A model generated the notes under the pieces. It worked only from the letters and a program-made list of their open reading frames with translations. It searched no databases and was not told where the DNA came from. A DNA stretch of 51,560 nt. Origin: CAZZNQ01 sp964655775. Its GTDB lineage: Bacteria; Planctomycetota; Brocadiia; SM23-32. Shown here piece after piece: positions 33,852 to 42,000 of the stretch (positions are counted from its first letter, which is position 1; every line of letters begins with the position of its first letter). The stretch covers positions 1 to 51,560 of the forward strand of contig CAZZNQ010000017.1 of the NCBI GenBank assembly GCA_964655775.1, given 5' to 3'. The position numbers and the translations under genes are program-made.

Positions 33852-33867
33852 TGGCACAACCTTTGCT
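33852..33867 (+). promoter_or_regulatory. Sigma-54 (RpoN) promoter for Flp pilin genes
   Basis: TGGCAC (33852-33857), 5 bases, TTGCT (33863-33867). The invariant GG (33853-33854) and GC (33865-33866) are separated by exactly 10 bases as required, and TTGGCACA-N4-TTGCT differs from the full consensus at one position. Transcription would start near 33878, about 55 bases before the pilin GTG. The 287-base gap upstream holds the two palindromic elements listed separately and no gene. Confidence 0.75.
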
Positions 33868-33932
33868 TCCTCCTATGGCGTTCTTTGAGTGAGTCGCATC
33901 AAGTTCCCATTATTAAGTGAAGGAGGTCCATT

Positions 33933-34115
33933 GTGAGCGACCTCGTACTGAGACTGTGGGTGGCGTTGAAGTCGAAGAAGGGTCAGAGTTTGGTGGAGTA
34001 CGCGCTGATTCTGGCTCTGGTGGCAATCGTGGTGATTACGGCCCTGACCGCCCTCGGCGGCAGCGCTGAGAACGCCATGACGAATGTTTCCACAACGATT
34101 GATGGCGCAACGTAA
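33933..34115 (+). CDS. Flp/Fap-type (type IVb) pilin, copy 1
   Basis: This 60-residue pilin precursor has a short 17-residue leader ending in KSKKG, then Q-S-L-V-E-Y with the signature Glu+5 and Tyr+6 of Flp pilins. A long hydrophobic helix and a small polar C-terminus rich in Thr, Ser and Asn follow. Cleavage by a TadV/CpaA-type peptidase after Gly17 would leave 43 residues. GAAGGAGGT, a perfect ribosome site, lies 6 bases before the GTG start. It is the first gene after the sigma-54 promoter. A strong hairpin separates it from the second pilin gene. No tad/cpa assembly genes are in the window. Confidence 0.9.
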   Translation: MSDLVLRLWVALKSKKGQSLVEYALILALVAIVVITALTALGGSAENAMTNVSTTIDGAT

Positions 34116-34134
34116 GTCTTAGAGTCATCAGGAC

Positions 34135-34162
34135 CGGCCCGTCCCTCGCGAGGGACGGGCCG
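34135..34162. terminator. Perfect 28-base palindrome between the two pilin genes
   Basis: Arms of 14 bases (34135-34148, 34149-34162) are exactly complementary, forming a very stable GC-rich hairpin with a small loop. No T tract follows, so it is more likely an mRNA stabiliser or partial terminator that favours expression of the first pilin than a full stop. Confidence 0.6.
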
Positions 34163-34231
34163 TCCCGACTCGACTTGCGTGCTCCCAGACGGCAGTAACT
34201 GGAAGTTGAACTGGTTGGACAGGCGAAGCAG

Positions 34232-34417
34232 ATGGGAAAGCCAATAGGCAAATTCGGCGGTTACTGCAAGTCCAGAAGGGGACAGGGAGTGGTCGAGTAT
34301 GCGCTCCTTCTTATCCTGGTGGTCGCCGTCGTAGTTACTGCCTTGGCCAGTATCGGAGACAGCAACCCCGGGGGCAACCCCATGCAGAGCGTCGCGCAGA
34401 CGCTCGAGGATTCCTGA
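34232..34417 (+). CDS. Flp/Fap-type (type IVb) pilin, copy 2
   Basis: This 61-residue precursor is built like the first pilin: a 17-residue leader ending in KSRRG, then Q-G-V-V-E-Y (Glu+5, Tyr+6), a hydrophobic helix and a short tail with SNPGGNPMQS. The mature form would be 44 residues. The leader contains a cysteine (GYCKS), and the tail lacks the Thr-rich end of copy 1, so the two are diverged paralogues and may be major and minor pilins. The ATG has AGGCGAAG upstream. A rho-independent terminator follows about 70 bases after the stop. Confidence 0.88.
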   Translation: MGKPIGKFGGYCKSRRGQGVVEYALLLILVVAVVVTALASIGDSNPGGNPMQSVAQTLEDS

Positions 34418-34486
34418 ACGAGCGCCGCTTCTTTTATCCCCGGCGCCACGACATTCTGAACGGAAGACCCGACTGAGTGGACGTAC

Positions 34487-34512
34487 CGGGCAATGTCTCT
34501 TTGCCCGTTTGT
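34487..34512 (+). terminator. Rho-independent terminator after pilin genes
   Basis: CGGGCAA (34487-34493) and TTGCCCG (34501-34507) form a perfect 7-base stem with a 7-base loop, followed by TTTGT. Confidence 0.65.
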
Positions 34513-34526
34513 AGCTACCTCCTCCC

Positions 34527-34554
34527 AGCCCGTCCGGTTTTCGCCGGGCGGGCT
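34527..34554. terminator. Second hairpin after pilin genes
   Basis: Arms of 11 bases (34527-34537 and 34544-34554) pair with one G-T wobble around TTTTCG; the tail CGCCTTTG is only mildly T-rich. It probably backs up the terminator just before it. Confidence 0.5.
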
Positions 34555-34676
34555 CGCCTTTGTACCCCCTCCGAGCATAGTCTGACCGGCCCCCGGACCC
34601 GGACCTGACGTGCGTCCACCGGTTCCGTCGGCCCGTTGTGTGTCTCCTCCTGCAGGCAAGAATCGCCCCGTATGAC

Positions 34677-34703
34677 CCGAAAAATCCGGTTTTTTCGGTT
34701 TTT
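34677..34703 (+). terminator. A/T-stem terminator-like hairpin upstream of ECF sigma gene
   Basis: CCGAAAAA (34677-34684) and TTTTTCGG (34691-34698) form an 8-base stem with a 6-base loop. TTTTT and, after CTCGA, another run of six T follow. It is the third hairpin in the 372-base stretch between the pilin and sigma genes, which insulates the ECF operon from pilin transcription. No clear sigma-70 promoter was seen between it and the sigma gene. Confidence 0.55.
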
Positions 34704-34789
34704 CTCGATTTTTTGGCCAAGAATCCGGGGACTTTTTACGTCTAATAGGGTGAGTAGTACGGGAGAGTTCACCTTCTGAGGGCGACAGG

Positions 34790-35332
34790 GTGGAATCGGG
34801 AGTCGAAGCTAACATCATCGAACGCTGCTGCCGAGGTGATCGTGAGGCCTTTGCGCGGCTCCTGTTCGAGTACCGGGAAGACTCCTACCGATTCGCCTAT
34901 CGCCTTACCGGGACGCACCAGGATGCGGACGATCTCCTGCAGGAGACCTGGATGCGGGCTTTTCAGTCCATCGGCGATTTCGCAGTGCGGTCTGAGTTCC
35001 GCACCTGGCTCTGGCGGATCATGCTGGGGTGTGCGGTTGACCGGCGCCGGCAACGAGGTGGACGAAAAGCCGAACGGCGGATGCCAGCAGGACTGCGTTC
35101 GTCGCCCGCTACGGACCCGTGGGAGCAGGTGAAGGCGAACGAGACGCGAGCGCGCGTCGGCCGGGCGCTCAGCGACCTTCCGCCCGAGCAGGCGCACGCG
35201 CTGATCCTGGTGGCCGAGGAGGGGCTTTCATATGCACGGGGGGCTCAGGTTCAGAACTGCCCGGAAGGCACGTTTGCGTGGCGGGTGTTCGCCGCCCGGC
35301 AGCGGCTCCTGGAAGAGCTTTCGGATGAGTGA
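34790..35332 (+). CDS. ECF-type RNA polymerase sigma factor
   Basis: This 180-residue protein has sigma region 2 (about 12-75: FARLLFEYREDSYRFAYRLTG, DADDLLQETWMRAFQ, FRTWLWRIM) and region 4 (about 122-175: LSDLPPEQAHALILVAEEGLSY). It has no region 3, which is the ECF layout. The recognition helix reads CPEGTFAWRVFAARQRL; Ala-Trp stands where many ECF factors have K/R-S in GTVKSR. The GTG start has GAGGG about 8 bases upstream. The anti-sigma gene begins 14 bases after its stop and three envelope-type genes follow, so it most likely controls this operon and targets elsewhere. I could not find an ECF-like promoter pair directly upstream with correct spacing. Confidence 0.9.
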   Translation: MESGVEANIIERCCRGDREAFARLLFEYREDSYRFAYRLTGTHQDADDLLQETWMRAFQSIGDFAVRSEFRTWLWRIMLGCAVDRRRQRGGRKAERRMPAGLRSSPATDPWEQVKANETRARVGRALSDLPPEQAHALILVAEEGLSYARGAQVQNCPEGTFAWRVFAARQRLLEELSDE

Positions 35333-35346
35333 AGGAGGGAAACACC

Positions 35347-36282
35347 ATGTTGTGTAAGAACGCTCTTGCCCTGATCTCCAAGGAGATCGACGGCGAGCTG
35401 ACCGATGCCGAGAGACGGGAGCTGAAGGAGCACCTCTCTCGGTGTCCCGATTGCGCGTGCGCCCGTGACGCATACGGTCGCGTCGAAGCGGAGACATTCG
35501 GTAGCGAAGTCCCAATACCTTCGGACGAGTACTGGGCCGATTTTGCCCGGCGAGTGATTCCGCACCAGGAGATCCGTGCGACGGGGCGCGGCTACAGTGG
35601 GGTCCTGATCGCCGTCTGCGGCTACGCCCTGGCAGCCGTGTGCATGGCGGTGCTGGGGTTGACGTGGCTTCGTGCAGAGAAGCCCGAGGGTCGAGCGCTC
35701 GGATCGGTTGCGGGCCGAGCGCCTGCCCCGGCGGAACTGCCCTGGCCGGTCGAGATGCCCCCGCTGAGGCCGGCCATGCAGCAGGAGCAGGCGGAGGCAT
35801 TCCGCGTGCTTAAGGCCTACTTCCAGGGGGGGCTGCAGTGGATGGCCCAGGACGGCGAACAGACCGAGATCGGGGTTTCGTCGACAGGATCCTCGTCGCC
35901 GGCGGGCAGCGACAACGCCCTTGTGGTGAGCCTGGGTGTGGTGTGCGCAGATGCTGCCGGCAGTTCGGAGATGATCAGTTCGCCCACGTTGATGATCCTG
36001 CCGGGGGCGGAAGCGCAGTTCCGCATGCAGGGACGGGGCGGTTTCTCCGGGGAGGTCCTTCGGTATCGCTGCGCGTACTCCGCAACGAGTTCACTGGTAC
36101 TGGTGACGGTGGAGCTGACGCCGCGCGATTCCGGAATGCCGGTGCGTCTCTCGGCCGTAGTCGACCGTCGGATGCGAGATGATTCGCCGGTCGCCTTCTC
36201 GCGCAGCGGCGACCACAGCTACTTGCTCATGCTCCATCGCAATGGCGCAAGATCTGATGTCCCGGCAGGTAAGGAAGCATGA
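35347..36282 (+). CDS. Zinc-finger anti-sigma factor with one membrane helix
   Basis: This 311-residue protein has an N-terminal ZAS-type anti-sigma domain: an early Cys (LCKNALALISKEIDGEL), then H-x3-C-x2-C in LKEHLSRCPDCA (about 28-40). One membrane helix lies near 85-110 (VLIAVCGYALAAVCMAVLGL). The periplasmic part (about 115-311) is Pro-rich, then beta-rich (LRYRCAYSATSSLVLVTVEL). This is the plan of a membrane anti-sigma factor that frees its sigma on an envelope signal. AAGGAGGG about 7 bases before the ATG at 35347 decides the start. It overlaps the next gene by ATGA, which implies translational coupling. Confidence 0.85.
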   Translation: MLCKNALALISKEIDGELTDAERRELKEHLSRCPDCACARDAYGRVEAETFGSEVPIPSDEYWADFARRVIPHQEIRATGRGYSGVLIAVCGYALAAVCMAVLGLTWLRAEKPEGRALGSVAGRAPAPAELPWPVEMPPLRPAMQQEQAEAFRVLKAYFQGGLQWMAQDGEQTEIGVSSTGSSSPAGSDNALVVSLGVVCADAAGSSEMISSPTLMILPGAEAQFRMQGRGGFSGEVLRYRCAYSATSSLVLVTVELTPRDSGMPVRLSAVVDRRMRDDSPVAFSRSGDHSYLLMLHRNGARSDVPAGKEA

Positions 36283-37859
36283 AAGCCCTGACCCTCGCAA
36301 GCATATGTCTTTGCGTAGCGGTGCCTTCGGCCACGGGTGCGACGCTCTCGGTCGAGGGGCTGCCATCGCGCGCATGGGGGGGAGAGGCGCTTACCGTCCA
36401 GGTTACGATCCGCGACGCCGAACTTATGTCGGCACGTCAGGTCACTTGCGCGTTCAGCTACGAGGACTGGGCTGTCGGTGGACGGACGTTTCAGCTTGAG
36501 GGTTCGGGCGTGGAGACCAAGGTTTTGCCGGAAAACGGCCGTGCCACATTCGCGGTGCAGCTTCCGGAAGTGCCCGTGCGGATTCGCGCTATGTTCTCCA
36601 TCCGGGCCGTGGGCGCCGAGGAGGGCGAGCGGCAACTGAGCCGGAAGGTGGAGATATTCCCACGTGTGGCCTTTCAGGACTTTGCCGAGGCGTATTCATC
36701 GGTCAAGATCGGAGCAGTCTACATAAGCCCGGATGGCGCGGTCCGAAGTCGCCTGGAGGAGGCCGACTGTGTCGAGCTGGCTTCGGCTGCAGCGGTCCGC
36801 GTGTTCCGTGGCGATTGCATCTTCGCCGTGGGACCGAGTCGCGGTGGCCACTCCGGTATTCGGGCCGCATTGCGCGAAAGGGCCCGGGAAGGGCTGCGCG
36901 TGGTCTGGCTGGAGAAGCCGTCGGCCGCCTCTTTGGGGAAGCAGGCACCGGCTGAGGCGCGGATTCTGGCTCCAGATTCGGGAGTCTTCGAAGGGCTTTC
37001 TCAGGCCGACCTTCGCGATTGGCGATCGGTGCGGAACGCGATTGTGTCTACGGTCGGCTGGCCGAGCGGTGGCAATGGCATTGTGCTGGCGGACGTGCCC
37101 GGCACGGCGGAGCCCGCTGCCGTGTGTATTGAGGGACGTTGCGGGCGGGGCCGCATTCTGTGGTGCGGTTTCGCTATCGGGGAGGCGTTGTCCGGGGAGC
37201 CGGTCGCGGAGCGTCTGCTCCTGAACCTGCTTCGCTGGGGTTCCGGGCAAGCCTCCCCTCAACTCGCGCCGCACGTTCGGGTAGCCGCTTTGTCCGGCGC
37301 TGCATTCACTTTGGAGCGCGTCGGTGTGCTGGGAAGTACAGGACCAATGGGGAAAGGAGATCTGCTTATAGACGGTGGGGATTCGTTAGCCGGGGCTGTC
37401 GTGCGAGACCTTCAAGTCTTGCTTAGGGAAGGCGGCGCGGCCATACTATTGGGTGCCGGGCCGGAGGAGATGGACAAGTTGAGTGAAATGCTGAAACACA
37501 GATGGCTGAGCGATGTTCACAGCGTTCCGCCGTCGTTGCGTGCGCGTCGGGCGCATTCCGTAGTCGTCCCGGCGCTCGTGCACCATCGCCTGCTGGACGG
37601 CGTCCGTCCGGAGGACGTGCAATCGCTTGTGAATGGGGTTATCGAGAGGGAGCACTGGGCCGTCTCGATTGAAGCCGATCAAGAGCACTTCGTCGACCTC
37701 GTGGGCGGCGGATTGCTGACGAAGTTCGAGCGGGACGGGATCTGCCTGTTACTTTGGCAGCTGCCCTTGGGGAAAGGTGGGGGAAGTGCGGCGGAGAGAG
37801 TTCTCTCTGCTCTGCTGACCAACGCCGGGGCTGAGCTCCATCCCGTGGGGACTTACTGA
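36279..37859 (+). CDS. Secreted protein with Ig-like N-terminus and GATase-like region, unknown function
   Basis: This 526-residue protein has a signal peptide of about 21 residues (ASICLCVAVPSATGA). Residues about 22-125 look like a beta-sandwich (LSVEGLPSRAWGGEALTVQV...). The rest resembles the class I glutamine-amidotransferase-like fold seen in extracytoplasmic proteins: repeated strand-turn elements such as GLRVVWLEKPSA, GRCGRGRILWCGFAIGEAL and GGAAILLGAGPEEM. No catalytic cysteine in a nucleophile-elbow context is obvious, so it is probably non-enzymatic. The start overlaps the anti-sigma stop (ATGA). It may bind or report the envelope state sensed by the operon. Family not recognised. 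Confidence 0.6.
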   Translation: MKALTLASICLCVAVPSATGATLSVEGLPSRAWGGEALTVQVTIRDAELMSARQVTCAFSYEDWAVGGRTFQLEGSGVETKVLPENGRATFAVQLPEVPVRIRAMFSIRAVGAEEGERQLSRKVEIFPRVAFQDFAEAYSSVKIGAVYISPDGAVRSRLEEADCVELASAAAVRVFRGDCIFAVGPSRGGHSGIRAALRERAREGLRVVWLEKPSAASLGKQAPAEARILAPDSGVFEGLSQADLRDWRSVRNAIVSTVGWPSGGNGIVLADVPGTAEPAAVCIEGRCGRGRILWCGFAIGEALSGEPVAERLLLNLLRWGSGQASPQLAPHVRVAALSGAAFTLERVGVLGSTGPMGKGDLLIDGGDSLAGAVVRDLQVLLREGGAAILLGAGPEEMDKLSEMLKHRWLSDVHSVPPSLRARRAHSVVVPALVHHRLLDGVRPEDVQSLVNGVIEREHWAVSIEADQEHFVDLVGGGLLTKFERDGICLLLWQLPLGKGGGSAAERVLSALLTNAGAELHPVGTY

Positions 37860-37872
37860 AGGAGCAACCAGG

Positions 37873-38940
37873 ATGAAATCAGTACAGCATCTTACCATTC
37901 TGACCTTTCTGTTGGGAGTGATGGCGTGGACGTCCGTTTCGGCGGGGGAGGCGGTGCAGCGCACGAGTGAGCCCCTCACCGTCGCGGTATTGGAGTTCGA
38001 GACCGAAGATCGTGCCGTTGTTGACCTCGGCCAGAAGATCAGCGACCTCCTCACCGTGTTCATGTCCGCCGAGGAAGGCATGGAGATGGTGGAACGCGCC
38101 CAGGTGGAGGCCGCCCTCAAGGAGATGGAACTCGGAGCTTCGGGCATTGTCGCGTCGGACCAGGCGACCCGCATCGGCGGCATGGTCGGTGCGCAGGTGC
38201 TGGTTACGGGCCGCGCTTTCCTGGTCAACGAGAAGCTCTATATTGCCGGCAAGGCTATTAGCGTTGAGACCAGCCGCGTCAACGCCCAGCTTGTCCGCGG
38301 TTCGCTGGACGAGGATCTGGACGTTTTTGCGCAGGAACTCGCCTCAAAGCTGGCTGGGTGGCTGCGCGAAAACGCCGACAGAATGGTCGCTCACATCCAG
38401 ACGCCGGCGGATCAGGTCCAGAAGATCCGTAAGGCTCTCGGAAAGAAGCAGCGGCCATTGGTCTCGGCACTGGTCTACGAGCAGCACATCGGTCAGGCCA
38501 CCGTTGACCCGGCCGCCGAGACCGAACTGGTGTACCTCATGAAGAAAGTCGGCGTGCCCGTCATCAGCACGCAGAAGCTGCACGTTAGTGACTGGGCTGA
38601 GGCGTACATGCGCGACGCCGACCTGCCGATGCCTTCCGAGCTGAAGAAGGCCGACATCGTGGTGGTCGGAGAGGGCTTCAGCGAGTTCGCCGGCCGGCGT
38701 GGCAACCTGATCAGCGTGAAGGCACGCGTGGAGATGCGCGCGATCGATACAAAGACCGGCCGCGTAGTCGGCATCACGCGCGGGACGGAGACGCACGTAG
38801 ACCTCTCAGAGCAGGTTGCGGGTAAGACGGCGCTCCAGAAGGCAGCCGGAAAGGCGGCTGTGGAACTCGTCCCGCAGATGGTCGACGAGTGGCTGGCTTT
38901 GCGCAGTGACGAGGCCGCAGCCCAGAAGGCCAACGACTGA
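37873..38940 (+). CDS. Secreted CsgG-like protein
   Basis: This 355-residue protein has a signal peptide (about 1-24, ending SVSAGEA) without a lipobox cysteine. Residues about 34-170 resemble the CsgG family: LTVAVLEFETED at the start, then MEMVERAQVEAALKEMELGASG and ARIGGMVGAQVLVTGRAFLVNEKLY-type strands. A second, more diverged unit of similar design covers about 195-340 (VVVGEGFSEFAG, RAIDTKTGRVVGITRGTETH). CsgG-type proteins form outer membrane or periplasmic assemblies, but lacking a lipid anchor this one is likely periplasmic. AAGGAG lies upstream and the gap to the previous gene is 13 bases. It is followed by a second, larger CsgG-like gene. Confidence 0.65.
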   Translation: MKSVQHLTILTFLLGVMAWTSVSAGEAVQRTSEPLTVAVLEFETEDRAVVDLGQKISDLLTVFMSAEEGMEMVERAQVEAALKEMELGASGIVASDQATRIGGMVGAQVLVTGRAFLVNEKLYIAGKAISVETSRVNAQLVRGSLDEDLDVFAQELASKLAGWLRENADRMVAHIQTPADQVQKIRKALGKKQRPLVSALVYEQHIGQATVDPAAETELVYLMKKVGVPVISTQKLHVSDWAEAYMRDADLPMPSELKKADIVVVGEGFSEFAGRRGNLISVKARVEMRAIDTKTGRVVGITRGTETHVDLSEQVAGKTALQKAAGKAAVELVPQMVDEWLALRSDEAAAQKAND

Positions 38941-39031
38941 CTGATAGCAGCGAGGGGCCGGGCCGCCCCGGACAGGGGCGCCGTCTGCCGGGCTGGACGC
39001 GGCCTAGTGCGTTTAAGGAGAAGGCATACGG

Positions 39032-42000
39032 ATGGGTGCCGTTGCTCACCAAGGGACTCCAGGCAGCCTGAGCGCGGCCATGACCGGCCTGCTGGCAATC
39101 GCGTCGTTCTTTGCGCCGGCGGGCTTCAGGACCGCCTCGGGAAACGTGTCGACGGCCGACGGTATGCGCGTGGCCGTGGTGGCAGTCGACAAGGAGGCCG
39201 AGGTGCTGGCGGCTCTGGTGGAGGCGCAGCTTTCGGCGGACGGGGTCAAGCTTGTCGAGCGGGAGGAACTGGACCGCGTCCTGCAGGAACAGGAGCTGAG
39301 TGCCGGGGGATTCACGGACCGGGCGTGGCTGGTCAAGCTGGGCGGCCTGCTCCGAGCGGACGCCTTCCTGCTGCTGAGCGTCCAGAAGCCGCCGAAGGAG
39401 ATGATATCGCCGGGCGAGAGGCCGCCCGATGCGTTGCGGGTGCGAGTGGCCGAGACCGTCTCCGGTGTGCGGTTCCTGGATCGCAACGTGCCGCTGGAGA
39501 AAGGCGATTACGAGTCGCCGGCCCAACAGGCGGCGGACCTCGCCAGGCTAACGCTGGAGAAGATGGGGAGGCCCATCGGCGAGATGATGCCGGTGAGCGT
39601 GCTGGGGGTGCGCTCAATTGCGCTGGGCGGTGAGTACGAGCCGACCTGCTACCTGGCGGCGGAGTTGGTGGCGGGCGCGCTGTCCGAGCACCCGCGCGTG
39701 ATCGCGCTGGAGAGGGAGGATCTGCTGGAACTGCTGGATGAGAAGACCTGGACGGAGGGCAAGGCGTCCCCGTTTGTGACGTCGGCGGTGATCCTGGAGG
39801 GCAAGTTGGAACGGCAGTCAGTAAAGGACTTCACGCTGACGCTGGAGGCGCGTGGCAGCGGGGAGTCGGTGTCGGTGCCGATAGACCCGGCGGAGCCTGC
39901 AGCGGGAGCCGCAGAGGCGACCAGGCAGATCGTAGAGCGGATCCTGCGGCTTCCCCCTGCGCCTGCGCGGGATCCGAAGGAGGAGGCCAAAGAGTTCTTC
40001 GAGCATGGCATGCTGCTGACGTTCCGCAGGCAGGACCAGGTGGGGCTGGCGCCCCTGCGCGCCGCATGCGCCCTGGACCCGGACAACATCGAGTATCGCA
40101 GCATGCTGTTCGCGCGGTCCACCTGGGCCATCCATCTGCCACCTGGACGTGTCCCACGGCGTGTCAGTGCTCTTGATATGGCCCAGATGGCGGCCGAGCT
40201 GATCCGCATGGCGGCCGAAGAACTGAAGCGCGACGAGCCGAACTTGTTCATGGTCGGTCGATCATACCGCGGCGTCTACGCGTACCTGCGCTGTCCTGTG
40301 TCGGTCGAGACGGATCGGGTGCGTGACATGAACCGCGCCACCCGCAGGGCGACCTACGAGGTGTTCAGGGAGGGATGGAAGGGCGCCGACCACGGTCCGT
40401 CCTTCGGCCTGGAGTTGGAGATGGTTCTTGTACTCTACGACACGATGGAAGATCTTGTACCTGCGAGCGAGAAGTTGATGGATCACCTACTGCTGCCGCG
40501 GGACAGAGGCGGGCAGTTCGAGGACCCGGCCGAACGCTGGAGATACTGCAGGGAATGCGCGCACCTCCTCGACGGCGAGCACGCCCAGCCCCGCCTGCTG
40601 GGGCATCTTGGGGACGACGCGGCGCCGGCTCTCGACGCACTGCGCGAATACGCCTGGCGCAAGTACACCGTCGACCCGGATCCTGTGGTGAGGTTCGCCT
40701 TCGGTCGCCGGATGCTGGGAAGGAGCGACCATGGAGCACTGATCCTGCGGCAGGCCGGCGCTGGCGACCTAAAGGAGCACTTTGCGAAACTCATCGCGGA
40801 TTTCGAGCATTACGCGCAGGACCGGCCGACGTTGCGGGAGGCGGCCGCTTCGGACCTCGGATGGGTCAAGCGGGAGACCGGGCTTGGCACCGGTCGTTCG
40901 ACTGCTGCAAGTGGTTCTGGTGCGGCCCAGCATAGAGGGTTCAGCAGCGTGGAGGAGGCACTGAACGCCACAAAGGGGCTCGCACAAATTCCCAACTTCA
41001 ACTTCGCCATGTACGATGAGTACCTTGCCCGAATCCCCGGTGAGCTCGTGCAGGCGAAGAACATTGCGGACTACCTGGAGCACTACCCCGAGCATCCCGA
41101 GGCGCTCGGACGATCGCACTATCTCCGAGTCAAGTGTGAGGCGGATCTGGACATATACCGCGCATGGACCGAGCGGTTCATCGTGATGGAGCGCGTCTAC
41201 ACGCGGAATGACATCCCCGGCGACGCCGCGCATTACAGACTCATGGCTCAGAGCACTATGAGGCGCTTTCCGCAGATGTTCGAAAAGGAGACTCCTTTCC
41301 CCAAACCCCCAAGCGTGCTTCTGAAGCCCACGGCCGACTGGCCAATTCCAGTCGCATTTTCGATGGATGATCGAGACAGCTACTGCAAGACGGGGCTTCA
41401 CGGAAGCGAGTTCTGGGTTGCGACGTGGGGGGATTCCGGCCGACAAGGTGCCCGGGGCGAATCGACTGTATCCCTGGCAGGCGTCGACTTGGGGACGGGC
41501 CAAGTGCTGGCCAAGTGGCAGTCGCGCGAGGGGGAGGAGATCGGAAGCATGGTCCTCTCCAGCAAGGCATGCTACCTCGCGAACTGGCGGAGCATCAGGC
41601 TTCTGCCCGGCACCGACGCATGGGGCAGCGGTCTGGTCAGCGACATCACCGTGCTGAGCAAAGACGACGCTTTGCCGAACGGTGGCCTGGGGGGCATCGC
41701 TCCCTGCGGCGAAAGGCTTTGGGTCGGCTACAGCAGCGGGTTGGGGATCTATGATCCCGAGAAAAGGACGTGGACCGGCGTATTCAACTGGCGTGACCGT
41801 AGCGCACACCCCTTGGGCAGCGGAAAGAGGTACGATGTAGACGCCGTCCAGGCATTCTCCGGAGGCATTCTGTTTGCAGCGGACAACAAGCTCTGGGCCC
41901 TCTCGGAAGCGGGGAGCACGCCCCAGTTTATCTGTGAAACGGTGCAGGCATCGAGCCCGAGATTCGTTCCTGTGAGTGACGGGTTCTTGTTCATTCCGCG

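Noticed and set aside
34722..34746. ECF-type autoregulated promoter (GGGGACTT and CGTCTAA) before the sigma gene
   Set aside because: The two elements are only a few bases apart, far from the 15-17 base spacing such promoters need.
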